The notes under the pieces are model-generated. The model searched no databases. It was not told the DNA's origin and was given only the letters and a program-made list of their open reading frames with translations. DNA of 64,000 nt from contig JAFXVT010000011.1 in the NCBI GenBank assembly GCA_017534835.1, positions 1 through 64,000 on the forward strand, in the 5' to 3' direction. Positions 53,189-62,662 of the stretch are shown in pieces (position 1 is the stretch's first letter; the number at the start of each line of letters is the position of its first letter). The translations under genes were made by a program, and so were the position numbers. Source of the DNA: Ruminococcus sp. GTDB taxonomy: Bacteria > Bacillota > Clostridia > Oscillospirales > Ruminococcaceae.

Positions 53189-53189
53189 G

Positions 53190-53332
53190 ATTATCCAGCC
53201 TTTGTGATGAGTTCGTTTTCAAGTATCTCGCCGAGAGCTTCCGAAGCCGCCGCTTCCGCCGAAGTCAACGCCGATGTTTATTCGGCTGAGCTCCGGCTTC
53301 GCAGATATGAGCATTCGCTTCTCATAAGACAT
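53190..53332 (-). pseudogene. remnant of a gene 3' end
   Basis: Two overlapping frames read like protein: MSYEKRMLISAKPELSRINI onward (53332 down to 53219), and, shifted by one, ALTSAEAAASEALGEILENE then LITKAG and a stop just before the hairpin at 53147-53188. The pattern suggests the last part of a gene, with its terminator, broken by a frameshift. There is no ribosome site. The family is unknown. Confidence 0.3.
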
Positions 53333-53333
53333 A

Positions 53334-53376
53334 TAGAAAAGACCTGAGAAATGCCGATGTGAGCATATCTCAGGTC
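53334..53376 (-). terminator. terminator of the metal/peptide-type import operon
   Basis: GACCTGAGA (53341-53349) pairs with TCTCAGGTC (53368-53376). On the - strand it is followed by TTTTCT. It lies about 43 bp past the binding-protein stop. Confidence 0.8.
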
Positions 53377-53419
53377 TTTCTTAACTATTCATTTTTCTGT
53401 TGATGTTTGCTATTAGTTT

Positions 53420-55126
53420 TCACTTCAGCTTGATAGCAGCCACATCCACATGATTCGGAATGCTGTTGAATGTATAAGAATCCACTTTATCGCTGTTATA
53501 GACCACATACTCATTTCTGTAATTGAGCGGGATCACAACGCTGCTCTCATTTGCACTGTTCAGTGCCTTTGTGTAGATCTCCTGTATCTTCTCATTATCG
53601 TCATAGGTGTAAAGCCCCTTGATAAGCTCCTTTGCCTCATCATCTGACATGGTGGCAAGTGCTTTAGCCACCTGCGGATCGGTGGAGTAAATGCCGTCAG
53701 CCGATGTATAATCGGTGGAGGGATACATATTCGCTACAAAGGTGTAGGGGTCATAAGGGAACCAATAGCTGATGTATGCGGTCATCTCATAGTCCACCTG
53801 AGTGAAGATCTTGTCAAAGAATGTCATCAGGTCAAGGGGATCGGTCTTGATCCCGATGCCAAGTTCCCGCATGGTCTGCTGATAGTAGAGTACCACATCA
53901 TCATACACACCCGTTGCAGGATAGGTAATTGTGTAGGAAAGCTCTGTGCCGTCCTTATCACGAATTCCGTTACCGTCGGAATCCTTCCAGCCGTTATCCT
54001 CAAGGAGCTTGACTGCTTCGTCAAAATCATACTCAGGTGTCTTGGTATCGTACTTGCAGAACGGCATATTTGAGGGCATTACCGAGTCGGCAGGAGTACG
54101 CAGTCCGGAATAGATATTCTCCGCAACAGAAGCCTTGTCGATTGCCATTTGAATAGCTGTGCGAACGTTCAGGTCATCAAGCCCCTTAACCTCGTCATTG
54201 AGTGCGATAAACTCTGTTACAAAGTTGAAGTCGGACACCTCGCCCTTTATTCCGTCCGTCTGTGAAAGTTCGAGATAAGAAGCCGCATCAAGTGTTTCCG
54301 AACCGATGATGAAGTCTACCTCGCCAGCTCTCATGGCAGTTACCTTCGATTCGGGTATCACCTTTACAGTAAAGCTTTCCGCATCGGGAGCGTCTCCCCA
54401 GTAATTCGGATTTTTAACGAACTTGTATTCAGTTGCTGTATCGTTTGCGCTCTCGAACATATACGGACCTGTGCCGGGCGTGTGGTCCATAAGATATTCT
54501 TCATTTACAGTGCCGTCCTCATTGAAAGCGGCAGGTGCGAGGATACCTCTCGGCATAGCCATTGAAAGATCATTGAGCACATTATAATAGGGACGTGACA
54601 GGTGGAAAGATACCGTGTAGTCATCATCAGCCGTGATCTCTGTTATCAGCGTATCAAGCTGACCGTAGTTGGTGCTTGCTCCCAGTGTGGGACGCATATT
54701 GTCAAAATACAGCTTGACTGCCTGTGCATTGAAGTCTGTGCCGTCGTTGAATTTTACTCCCTCACGCAGCTTGAAGGTGTAGGTAAGTCCGTCATCGGAG
54801 GTGCTCCATTCTGTTGCAAGGCAGGGAACGTATTCGCCGTCCTTGTATTTGACAAGCGGTTCATAGAAATTGTCAGCGTAGTAGGTGTTTTCATACACCA
54901 TTACTCCCTGACCAAAGCCCATTGAAAAAGGTGCGCTCTGTGCGATGGTAACGGACTTTCCGCCGCCGTCAGACTTCTCGTTCCTGTTAGAGCTCTCGCT
55001 TTGGGAAGTCTCGCTCTGTGCTGACGATGTATCGGCAGATGAGCCATTTGATGAGCTGTCACCGCAGCCTGCAAGCATAGTCAGTGACATAATGAACGCC
55101 ATCATCATTGTTGTTTTTCTTTTCAT
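53420..55126 (-). CDS. Opp/Nik-type ABC transporter substrate-binding lipoprotein
   Basis: This 568-residue binding protein of the peptide/nickel class (SBP_bac_5) has a signal peptide with lipobox LAGC (Cys21) and a long Ser/Gln/Asp linker to about 55. The SBP_5 fold follows: NFYEPLVKYKDGEYVPCLAT, TFKLREGVKFNDGTDFNAQA, GTGPYMFES, NPNYWGDAPDAESFTVKVIP, NVRTAIQMAIDKASVAENIY. Nickel-chelate, opine-metallophore and peptide binders share this fold, so the cargo cannot be read from sequence. It is the last gene of its operon. Confidence 0.9.
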   Translation of the reverse strand: MKRKTTMMMAFIMSLTMLAGCGDSSSNGSSADTSSAQSETSQSESSNRNEKSDGGGKSVTIAQSAPFSMGFGQGVMVYENTYYADNFYEPLVKYKDGEYVPCLATEWSTSDDGLTYTFKLREGVKFNDGTDFNAQAVKLYFDNMRPTLGASTNYGQLDTLITEITADDDYTVSFHLSRPYYNVLNDLSMAMPRGILAPAAFNEDGTVNEEYLMDHTPGTGPYMFESANDTATEYKFVKNPNYWGDAPDAESFTVKVIPESKVTAMRAGEVDFIIGSETLDAASYLELSQTDGIKGEVSDFNFVTEFIALNDEVKGLDDLNVRTAIQMAIDKASVAENIYSGLRTPADSVMPSNMPFCKYDTKTPEYDFDEAVKLLEDNGWKDSDGNGIRDKDGTELSYTITYPATGVYDDVVLYYQQTMRELGIGIKTDPLDLMTFFDKIFTQVDYEMTAYISYWFPYDPYTFVANMYPSTDYTSADGIYSTDPQVAKALATMSDDEAKELIKGLYTYDDNEKIQEIYTKALNSANESSVVIPLNYRNEYVVYNSDKVDSYTFNSIPNHVDVAAIKLK

Positions 55127-55145
55127 ATAACATACTCCTTTTCTA

Positions 55146-55895
55146 TCATTGAAGGGCTTGCCGCTTGTATTCAGCTGCCCTTACAAGCTCCTTTGAATAG
55201 TCCTCTTTAAAATCAAGAAAACTATGCGGTCTGTCAAGCGTTTCGATGATATTCCCCGAACGCATGACGTATATCCTGTCAGCCATGAACATTGCTGTAT
55301 CCAGATCGTGGGTTATTATCAGAAAGGCAGTTTTCAGGTCTGCCCTCAGCTTTTTGAGCATCGTGAGAATACATCTTCGCAGAGTTACATCAAGTCCGCT
55401 GAATGCTTCGTCAAAGATGATATATTGGGGTTCGGCTGCAATTGCCCGGGCAATACAAAGCCTTTTCTGCTGTCCTCCCGAAAGCTCGGTGACCTTATTG
55501 TTCAGCTTATCCCTCGGAAACTGCACCATATCACACAGCTCATCTGTGCGTTTTGTTCTTTGCGATCTATTGAGATTCATCAGCAGTTTAAGCGGCTCGT
55601 CAATGACCTGACGGGCGCTCTGATGTGGGTCAAGGGAGCTTGCTGCGTTCTGCATGACAAGCTGCACAAGCCGTCTGTTCGACTTGGCGTACCTGCGGTC
55701 TGCCTCAGTGTCACCAAGCAGTATCCTGCCGCTGTCAGGCTTTTCTATCAGCGAAAGTATTCTTGCAAGTGTGCTTTTTCCGCTTCCGCTTTCACCGACA
55801 ATGACCGTGACCGCATTATCTTCCAATTCAAGTGATACGCCGTTCACAGCAGTCTGACTGCCGTATTTCTTCATTACATTCTCCGCTTTCAGCAT
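55146..55895 (-). CDS. ABC ATPase of the Opp/Nik type (second, NikE-like)
   Basis: This 249-residue ATPase has Walker A VGESGSGKSTLARILSLIE, Q-loop QLVMQNAASSLDPHQSARQV, signature LSGGQQKRLCIARAIA and Walker B YIIFDEAFSGLD. A normal Walker B would read DEPTSALD; the Glu is kept. It overlaps the other ATPase gene by 7 nt and pairs with it under the two permeases. Confidence 0.92.
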   Translation of the reverse strand: MLKAENVMKKYGSQTAVNGVSLELEDNAVTVIVGESGSGKSTLARILSLIEKPDSGRILLGDTEADRRYAKSNRRLVQLVMQNAASSLDPHQSARQVIDEPLKLLMNLNRSQRTKRTDELCDMVQFPRDKLNNKVTELSGGQQKRLCIARAIAAEPQYIIFDEAFSGLDVTLRRCILTMLKKLRADLKTAFLIITHDLDTAMFMADRIYVMRSGNIIETLDRPHSFLDFKEDYSKELVRAAEYKRQALQ

Positions 55896-56671
55896 ACGCC
55901 CTCCCTGAACAGCACGCTCGCTGCTGCAAGCTCATGAGTATATTCCGTCTGCGGTGACCGGAACACATCGAGGGTCTTGCCCTGTTCGATGATGCTTCCC
56001 AATCGCATAACGGCTACCCTGTCGCAAAGCCTTGCCGCAACGCCGAAATCATGTGTTATCACTATCATAGACATTCCGTTCCTCCGCTGTTCCTCAATCC
56101 GGTTCAGTATCATATATTCGCTTGCGGCATCGACAGCAGTGGTGCACTCATCAGCGATGATAAGCTCGGGCTTTTTCAGAAGTGTGATCGCTATCATGAC
56201 ACGCTGGAGCATACCGCCCGAAAGTTCATCGGGATAGCTGCCGAGAATCTTCTTCATATCACCGAGATTGACGCTTTTCAAGGCGCTGTCAAGCTGCTCG
56301 TAAAAAGTCTTTTTTGCATTTCTGCCTTTCAGGTCAAAGCCAATTTCTATCTGCTTGCCGAGCTTTATCATCGGTGCAAATGCTGTCATGGGGTTTTGCA
56401 TTATCAATGCGATCTGCTGTCCGCGCCAGCCTTTTGGAAGCTTTGCTTTTTTGCCAAGCATCTCCTGACCGTTCCACCTGATACTGCCGTTTACTTTGAA
56501 TATCCGACTGTTCAGCAGTCCCATGACCGCCTTGCTCGTAAGGGATTTTCCGCTTCCGCTCTCGCCGATAAGTCCCAGCGTTTCACCCTTGCCGACCTCA
56601 AAGCTGATACCCTTCACAAGCCGTTCCTTTGTGGAACGAGCCGTTATTTCAAGTCCGTTTACCTTCAGCAT
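55889..56671 (-). CDS. ABC ATPase of the Opp/Nik type (first, NikD-like)
   Basis: This ATPase of about 260 residues from the ATG at 56671 has GAAGGAGGG upstream; a longer frame from 56740 lies inside the permease gene. Walker A is LIGESGSGKSLTSKAVMG, the Q-loop ALIMQNPMTAFAPMIKLGKQ, the signature LSGGMLQRVMIAITLL and Walker B LIIADECTTAVD. The start follows the permease stop by one base. Confidence 0.92.
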   Translation of the reverse strand: MLKVNGLEITARSTKERLVKGISFEVGKGETLGLIGESGSGKSLTSKAVMGLLNSRIFKVNGSIRWNGQEMLGKKAKLPKGWRGQQIALIMQNPMTAFAPMIKLGKQIEIGFDLKGRNAKKTFYEQLDSALKSVNLGDMKKILGSYPDELSGGMLQRVMIAITLLKKPELIIADECTTAVDAASEYMILNRIEEQRRNGMSMIVITHDFGVAARLCDRVAVMRLGSIIEQGKTLDVFRSPQTEYTHELAAASVLFREGVC

Positions 56672-56672
56672 A

Positions 56673-57491
56673 TCAGCCCTCCTTCGGGTCGCAGATGTCT
56701 CTGAGTGCTTCACCGAACAGATTGAATCCTGCCGCTGCAAACAATATACACAGTCCGGGATAAACGATCAGTTCAGGGTGACTGAACACCAGCTTGTTTG
56801 CATTTACAAGCATAGCCCCCCATTCCGCCGTTCCTGTTTCAAGTCCGAGACCGAGAAAAGCGAAGCCGGAGATCATGATGATAACGCCCGATAGTCCGGT
56901 GCTGTACAGTACAAGCAGATGCGGAAAGATATTCGGTATGATATGCTTTATGATGATACGAAGCTCCGAACAGCCCGACATACGGCAGGTGATGATATAT
57001 GGCTTTTGCTTTTCACGGATAACATACGTCCTCACCACCTGTGCGTTCCACACCCACATCGCAGCAGCGATAGATATAACTATGCTCAGTGCCTTTGACT
57101 CAAAAAGTCCCACAAGTGTCATTGCCACAAGGAACGGAGGAAGTGCCATGAAAATATCAGATATTATCACAAACAGCTTATCCACTATTCCGCCGGCATA
57201 GGCGCACACTGTTGCAAGCAGAACGCTTATCACAGCGATAGCTGCTATCGTCGGCAGAGCTATCGACATCGACACTCTTGCACCGTAAATGAGTCTTGAA
57301 GCGATACAGCGCCCCATATCATCAGTCCCCAACGGGTACTGCTCGGACGGCTCGGCGAATTTCTGCATAATGTTGATCTTTTCGGGATCATTTGGAGCAA
57401 GCGCAGGTGCAAACAGCATCACCGCAAACACCGTCAGCATCATTAATAGTCCAAGTATCGCCTGTGGCTTTCGCAGTATCTTATGTATCAT
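56673..57491 (-). CDS. ABC permease of the Opp/Nik type (DppC/NikC-like)
   Basis: This permease of about 272 residues has the N-terminal OppC-type helix, PNDPEKINIMQKFAEPSEQY, PLGTDDMGRCIASRLIYGAR, and the EAA-like loop YIITCRMSGCSELRIIIKHI. Six helices are visible. I chose the ATG at 57491 (MIHKIL, with AAAGGAG upstream), which overlaps the NikB-like gene by 11 nt; the longer frame from 57524 lies within it. Confidence 0.92.
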   Translation of the reverse strand: MIHKILRKPQAILGLLMMLTVFAVMLFAPALAPNDPEKINIMQKFAEPSEQYPLGTDDMGRCIASRLIYGARVSMSIALPTIAAIAVISVLLATVCAYAGGIVDKLFVIISDIFMALPPFLVAMTLVGLFESKALSIVISIAAAMWVWNAQVVRTYVIREKQKPYIITCRMSGCSELRIIIKHIIPNIFPHLLVLYSTGLSGVIIMISGFAFLGLGLETGTAEWGAMLVNANKLVFSHPELIVYPGLCILFAAAGFNLFGEALRDICDPKEG

Positions 57492-58425
57492 ACGCACGCT
57501 CCTTTGAATGTGCTTTCGGATCAAGCAGAGTATTCACGATCTCAGCAAGAAAATTGACTGCGACAAATATCACGGCTATTACCAGCACACAGGCGTTTAT
57601 TGTAACTGTATCTCTTGAACTCAGTGCCGTGACCAGCATTGAACCGACACCGGGGATAGAAAAAACAAATTCGATCATGGCACTGCCTGCGATCGTAAAG
57701 CCGAAGCTCTGCCCTAAAAGTGTTACCAGCGGAGGAAGTGCATATCTGCTCACCATTCCTGCGATCTTCCTTTCAGAAATGCCTCTCGCTCTTGCGTACA
57801 TGACGAAATCACTGTTGTAGCCGTCAAGGAGAGATGAGCGGAATACTCTGATGTTGGCGGCGGCTGTGGGTATCGCTATCGCAAGGGCAGGAAGTACAAA
57901 GTCCTTCCAGTTCTCCGCACCCATTATACTGAACAGCGGTATGTTCACCGCAAGGGCGAGCATAAGCATGAAGCCTATCCAGTAATTCGGCACGGACATA
58001 CATACGATACCAAACAGATATATGCTCTTGTCTGCAAATCCGCCTTTTCTTGCCGCCGATAATACTCCCGGCGGGATGCTCAGAAGTGCCGTGAACAGCA
58101 GAGCCATTGCCGCCAGCTTCAGTGTCGGTCTCATAGAAGCCGAAAGCTCGTCGATAATGGGTTTTCCCGTATTGTAGGAATTCCCGAAATCGCCCTTTAC
58201 CGCCTTTGTGAGCCAGCCCGTATACTGTTTGATAAGCGGCTGATCGAGCCCGAGCTCCTGTCTGACCTGTGTGACCTGTTCTTCTGTGGGACGGGTATAT
58301 CTCCTTACTGCAAGTGCCTGCGCCGCATCAACGGGCGAAAGACTTGTGTAGAAGAATGTCAGCAGGCTCACGCCGAAAAGTACGACTGCAAGAACGCCAA
58401 GTCTGGCTATAATGTGCTTTATCAT
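57481..58425 (-). CDS. ABC permease of the Opp/Nik type (DppB/NikB-like)
   Basis: This 314-residue permease opens with HIIARLGVLAVVLFGVSLLT. RRYTRPTEEQVTQVRQELGL and DFGNSYNTGKPIIDELSASM follow, then the EAA loop FVMYARARGISERKIAGMVS and FSIPGVGSMLVTALSSRD. It has six helices. It overlaps the ABC half-transporter gene by 4 nt, so the Opp-type importer is translationally linked to the YbtPQ-like pair. Confidence 0.93.
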   Translation of the reverse strand: MIKHIIARLGVLAVVLFGVSLLTFFYTSLSPVDAAQALAVRRYTRPTEEQVTQVRQELGLDQPLIKQYTGWLTKAVKGDFGNSYNTGKPIIDELSASMRPTLKLAAMALLFTALLSIPPGVLSAARKGGFADKSIYLFGIVCMSVPNYWIGFMLMLALAVNIPLFSIMGAENWKDFVLPALAIAIPTAAANIRVFRSSLLDGYNSDFVMYARARGISERKIAGMVSRYALPPLVTLLGQSFGFTIAGSAMIEFVFSIPGVGSMLVTALSSRDTVTINACVLVIAVIFVAVNFLAEIVNTLLDPKAHSKERAYDT

Positions 58426-60167
58426 ATGTTCTGCCCTGCGATATGCCAGCTTTCAGCCTGCTCACGCTGTTTGATGAATCTTGAATATATACCGTCCTGC
58501 TCTGCAAGCTCAGTATGTGTACCTTTCTGCACGATATGTCCGCCGTCAAGCACAAGTATCTGATCCGCCTTGCGGACGGTTTTCAGCCTGTGAGCTATCA
58601 TAATGATCGTCTTGTCCTTCATCAGCGCTTCAATAGCCGCTTGCAGTCTGTCCTCGTTTTCGGGGTCAACGTTGGCAGTAGCTTCATCAAGGATAATAAT
58701 GGGAGAATCCTTGAGTATCGCCCTTGCAATGGACAGCCTCTGACGCTCACCGCCGGAGATTGAAGCTCCGCCCTCCTCGAGCACTGTATCATAGCCATTC
58801 GGAAGGTTCATTATGAAGTCATGACAGCAAGCCTTTTTCGCCGCTTCAACTACTTGTTCGTGTGTGGCGTCCGGACTGCCGAACTTTATGTTGTTTTCTA
58901 TCGTGTCACTGAAAAGGTACACGTTCTGGAACACCATACTGATATTCTTCATCAGGCTGTCAAGTGTGAAGTCACGCACGTCCTCTCCGCCTATGGTGAC
59001 TCTGCCGCTGTTCACGTCCCAGAAACGGGCAATAAGGCTGCACATGGTCGTCTTTCCCGAGCCGGACGGACCGACAATGGCAGTGGTAGTCTTTTCCTTT
59101 ACGGTAAAGGAAACGCTGTCAAGTATCTTTCTTTCGCCGTAGGAGAAGCTGACGTTTTCAAATGCTATATCGTGAGTGTTCGGAGCGATAGCTCTGCCGC
59201 CCTCGTCCATAACGGGTACATTGTCCGTTTCGTTCGCCTTGTCAATAGAGCTTTCAGCAATACGGAGCGTCGCGATGCTTATGCCCGCGCTTTTCATCTG
59301 CTCAAATACCATAAATGCCGCCACGAACATCATCATAGCATTGGCAAGCTCCATTGAACCATTCAGATACAGTGCCGCAGTCACGATCATAATAATGACC
59401 GCAAACAGGTTCAGCACGATCTGCTGGAAGATCTGATAGGGCGTCATCTGCTTTTCAATTGCAAGGTTTTTGTCACAGCTTTGCTCTATGGCAGAGCTTA
59501 CCGCACTCGAAGAGCTTTTGCCGAGATGAAAACTCTTGATAACGCTGATACCCTGCACAGCTTCAAGGACTTTTTCAACAAGTGTTTCCTGCGCACGCTG
59601 TCTTTCGGGAGCGCCCTTGCGTGAATGTTTCTCCTGCAAAGAGGTAGTCCAGATAAACGCAGCCATGCCGATAAATACGATGATACCTATCCGCCAATCA
59701 AACAGCAGCACCGAAAGCGCAAATACAACAGAATTGATAAAGCCGCCAAGCACCGTAACAAGTACAACTGGTGCAGTGTTCTCAACGTCTGTAAGTGTTG
59801 TGGTGGTGATAGCAGTCATCTGTCCGAGATTATTCTTATTGAAATATCCCATAGGAACTGATCTGAGCTTGTTGCCAATGGAGATACGCTTGTTTGCTAC
59901 CATAAAATAGCCTGCGTGAACTCTCTGAAGCTGAGAGAAAGTGTTCAGAACTATCCTTCCTCCAATGCTCAGCACCATAATACCAAGGGCATAAAGCGCT
60001 GTAGTTTTTGATGTATCGCCGCTTGTAAGCGCTTTGAGTATCACGAACACTGCCGCAAATTGCAGCGCATAGAATATCGAATGAAGAAGTGCAAGAACGA
60101 TAGACCTTTTGATATTCTTCTGTTCGCTTCCTGCGAAGTCCCATATCTTCTTGAATGCGCTTATCAT
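58422..60167 (-). CDS. ABC membrane-ATPase protein, YbtQ/IrtB-like half transporter
   Basis: This 581-residue protein has a six-helix exporter-fold membrane domain (about 25-305) fused to an ATPase. The ATPase has VGPSGSGKTTMCSLIARFWD, the Q-loop SMVFQNVYLFSDTIENNIKF, signature ISGGERQRLSIARAIL, IIILDEATANVDPENEDRLQ and a switch His in IAHRLKT. Exporter-fold pairs next to metallophore systems (YbtPQ, IrtAB) act as importers. I use the ATG at 60167 (MISAFKK, GGGAGG upstream), overlapping the partner stop by 4 nt. Confidence 0.88.
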   Translation of the reverse strand: MISAFKKIWDFAGSEQKNIKRSIVLALLHSIFYALQFAAVFVILKALTSGDTSKTTALYALGIMVLSIGGRIVLNTFSQLQRVHAGYFMVANKRISIGNKLRSVPMGYFNKNNLGQMTAITTTTLTDVENTAPVVLVTVLGGFINSVVFALSVLLFDWRIGIIVFIGMAAFIWTTSLQEKHSRKGAPERQRAQETLVEKVLEAVQGISVIKSFHLGKSSSSAVSSAIEQSCDKNLAIEKQMTPYQIFQQIVLNLFAVIIMIVTAALYLNGSMELANAMMMFVAAFMVFEQMKSAGISIATLRIAESSIDKANETDNVPVMDEGGRAIAPNTHDIAFENVSFSYGERKILDSVSFTVKEKTTTAIVGPSGSGKTTMCSLIARFWDVNSGRVTIGGEDVRDFTLDSLMKNISMVFQNVYLFSDTIENNIKFGSPDATHEQVVEAAKKACCHDFIMNLPNGYDTVLEEGGASISGGERQRLSIARAILKDSPIIILDEATANVDPENEDRLQAAIEALMKDKTIIMIAHRLKTVRKADQILVLDGGHIVQKGTHTELAEQDGIYSRFIKQREQAESWHIAGQNI

Positions 60168-61912
60168 TCTGATGCACCTCCCTTTGTACCTGTGTGAGCC
60201 TGCCACATACTGCGGTAAAGCTGAGAATTATCAAGCAGCTCATTATGCCTGCCGTGTGCGGAAACAGTCCCGTTATCCATAACGATTATATTATCCGCAT
60301 CGGTTATGGTGGAAAGCCTGTGAGCGATAACAATGACTGTTTTGCCCTGCACGAGCTTAGCGATAGCGCTTTGTATCACAGCTTCATTCTCGGGGTCGAT
60401 GTAAGCGGTTGCCTCATCGAGAATAACGATAGGCGCATCTTTGAGCATAGCTCTTGCAATGGCTATACGCTGCCTTTCACCGCCCGAAAGATGTCCGCCT
60501 GCGCTTCCGACCACGGTCTGATAGCCCTTATCAAGTCCTCTGATGAAATCATCACAGCCTGCTGCTTTCGCGGCATTTATCACATCTTCATCTGTTGCGC
60601 CAGCCTTGCCCTTGCGGATATTTTCCATGACCGTTTCATCAAACAGGAAGTTGTTCTGCTCAACGTAAGCGATCCGCTCGGTCTGTGCTTCGAGAGGAAT
60701 ATCACGGACGTTCTGTCCGCCTATTAGCAGTTTGCCGTCAGTCACGTCCCAGAAGCCTGCTATCAGCTTTGCAACAGTTGACTTGCCGCTTCCCGAATGT
60801 CCCACAAGTGCCGTGACCTTGCCTTCTGGGATAGGCAGGCTGATATTTTTAAGAGCATCGTTCTCGCTGTCATAGCTGAATGTCACATTTCTGAACTCTA
60901 TGGTATTTCCGGTCATGTCTGCATTTTTATCTGTCCTGTTTATCTCAGGGCTTGAAAGAACATCGTTTATCTGTCCCATGACTGTGCCTACTCTTGCGAT
61001 ATTATCCGTGTAGTTCATAGCCGCTATGAGCGGTTCAAGCAGACCGAGGGAAAGAATTATCATGGTGACAAATGCCCCTGCGGAAAGGCTCACCGATGAA
61101 TAAAACAAGAATCCGAATGGCAGTACCGTCAACAAAACCGACGGCGTTATCGCATTGTAGGCAGACATAGCCCACTGTGCGCTTTTCATCCAGCCGTAGA
61201 AAAATGCAGCGTTATCATTGACTGCTGTTTCATATTTTTCATAGGAGCGCTCGCCCTGACTGAAAGCCTTGATGACTTCTATTCCGCCCATATATTCAAC
61301 GATTGCATTGGTCATTCTGCCGCCTATCGCGACAGATTTGCCATAGTTCTCGCCATAGCTTTTCATAGTCGAACTCATTACCGCCATTCCCACCGGGATA
61401 GTTATGAGTGATAAAAGTGCAAGCCTCCAATCGAGGGTCAGCAGATATATGAGCATCAGTACGGGGGCTAACACATTTGCAGTCATCTCCGGCAGCAGAT
61501 GTGCAAGCGGCACTTCGATCCCCTCAACTCTGTCAACGATAACATCCTTGTAATATCCCGACGGAGAGCTGAGAATAGTTCCCATAGGCATTCTTGTGAG
61601 CTTTGCTATCAGTCTCTGACGTATCTCTTTCATCGTAAGATAGGTAGCCGTGTGGGAAATGCTTGTGGATAAGCCATTGAATATACCCTTTGCTATATAT
61701 CCTGCGGCGGCAGCTATGCACCACAGCGCAAAGAACGAAATATCTTTTTCCTCATGACTTATCATAGCCGTTACCATTTTCGCAACTGTGAAATACGGCA
61801 CCATTCCGCATACGACCGAAATGACCGCAAGCACGACCGAGCAGACATATTTGCTTTTGTACTGTTCTGCATACTCCATGATCATACCAATAGGCGATCG
61901 TTTCTTTTTCAA
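60164..61912 (-). CDS. ABC membrane-ATPase protein, YbtP/IrtA-like half transporter
   Basis: This protein of about 582 residues has six membrane helices (about 20-300) and an ATPase with VGHSGSGKSTVAKLIAGFWD, IAYVEQNNFLFDETVMENIR, signature LSGGERQRIAIARAML, IVILDEATAYIDPENEAVIQ and IAHRLSTI. There is no ATG at a good distance from the ribosome site. A TTG at 61912 (LKKKRSPIG) is 8 nt from AGAGG and is my choice; the GTG at 61921 overlaps that site. It pairs with the next gene. Confidence 0.88.
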   Translation of the reverse strand: MKKKRSPIGMIMEYAEQYKSKYVCSVVLAVISVVCGMVPYFTVAKMVTAMISHEEKDISFFALWCIAAAAGYIAKGIFNGLSTSISHTATYLTMKEIRQRLIAKLTRMPMGTILSSPSGYYKDVIVDRVEGIEVPLAHLLPEMTANVLAPVLMLIYLLTLDWRLALLSLITIPVGMAVMSSTMKSYGENYGKSVAIGGRMTNAIVEYMGGIEVIKAFSQGERSYEKYETAVNDNAAFFYGWMKSAQWAMSAYNAITPSVLLTVLPFGFLFYSSVSLSAGAFVTMIILSLGLLEPLIAAMNYTDNIARVGTVMGQINDVLSSPEINRTDKNADMTGNTIEFRNVTFSYDSENDALKNISLPIPEGKVTALVGHSGSGKSTVAKLIAGFWDVTDGKLLIGGQNVRDIPLEAQTERIAYVEQNNFLFDETVMENIRKGKAGATDEDVINAAKAAGCDDFIRGLDKGYQTVVGSAGGHLSGGERQRIAIARAMLKDAPIVILDEATAYIDPENEAVIQSAIAKLVQGKTVIVIAHRLSTITDADNIIVMDNGTVSAHGRHNELLDNSQLYRSMWQAHTGTKGGASE

Positions 61913-61962
61913 GTAAAACACCTCTTTTAAAAAATGTTTGCTTTTGCTAACAAATAGGCGTT

Positions 61963-61995
61963 TATAAAGGCAATGCTCTAAACATTGCCTTTATA
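61963..61995. other. perfect 13-bp hairpin between the TetR gene and the transporter genes
   Basis: TATAAAGGCAATG (61963-61975) pairs with CATTGCCTTTATA (61983-61995) across a 7-nt loop, 5 bp after the TetR stop. There is no long U-run on the - strand, so it is probably a partial attenuator or stabiliser. Confidence 0.55.
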
Positions 61996-61999
61996 TCCT

Positions 62000-62632
62000 T
62001 TACGGATTGAACAGCTTATCCCAGCCGTGGGAGAAAAAGCTTTGAAGCTGTGCGATATGCACCTGGGCTTCCGACTTTGTCATATCATGGCGAATGACCT
62101 CAAAAAAGCCGTACATATATGAACTGCAAAGCTGATGTATCAGCAGCCTTCCCGCACGCCCGGAGGATATGACATCGTTGCCGGTGTCCTCAATATATTT
62201 GAGAGTATATCTTTCATCAAGCTCGGCTATATCCTCAATAAATCTGCTGTATTTCGTCCCCTCGGCACAGCAGATCAGCAGCTTGAATGCATCATAATTA
62301 TCGTACATCAGATCAATGATACTCTGCATATAGCCCTTGTGTTCGTTTTCAAACTCCTCGTCATGAAACAGCTCGCGCTGCTCCTCAACAGGGCGCTGAC
62401 TGTACTGTCGCATATGCAGTTCAAAAAAGTCGGTCAGCCCCTTCGCAGGCTCATCGACCAGCGCACAGAACAGCCCCTCCTTGTCCTCGTACCTGGTGTA
62501 GATCGAACGTGGGGTAGTCCCTGCATTTTCGGCTATTGTCCGCATAGATGCACAGTTATAGCCGTTCGCAAGAAACTCCTGCATTGCACATTCAAGAAGT
62601 TTTTCGGTAACGCCCTCAACTCTGTTAGCCAT
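62000..62632 (-). CDS. TetR-family transcriptional regulator
   Basis: This 210-residue protein has an N-terminal TetR HTH at about 8-55 (LLECAMQEFLANGYNCASMR, TIAENAGTTPRSIYTRYEDK) and a larger ligand-binding C-terminal domain. I chose the ATG at 62632 (MANRVEG) with AGGAGG upstream; a longer frame to 62851 lacks similarity and crosses the promoter. It is the first gene of the operon, with a 28-bp palindrome in its own promoter. Its ligand is unknown; a metallophore or metal status is a guess from the neighbours. Confidence 0.9.
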   Translation of the reverse strand: MANRVEGVTEKLLECAMQEFLANGYNCASMRTIAENAGTTPRSIYTRYEDKEGLFCALVDEPAKGLTDFFELHMRQYSQRPVEEQRELFHDEEFENEHKGYMQSIIDLMYDNYDAFKLLICCAEGTKYSRFIEDIAELDERYTLKYIEDTGNDVISSGRAGRLLIHQLCSSYMYGFFEVIRHDMTKSEAQVHIAQLQSFFSHGWDKLFNP

Positions 62633-62662
62633 AAAGCACCTCCTATATCCGCAACAGTGATG

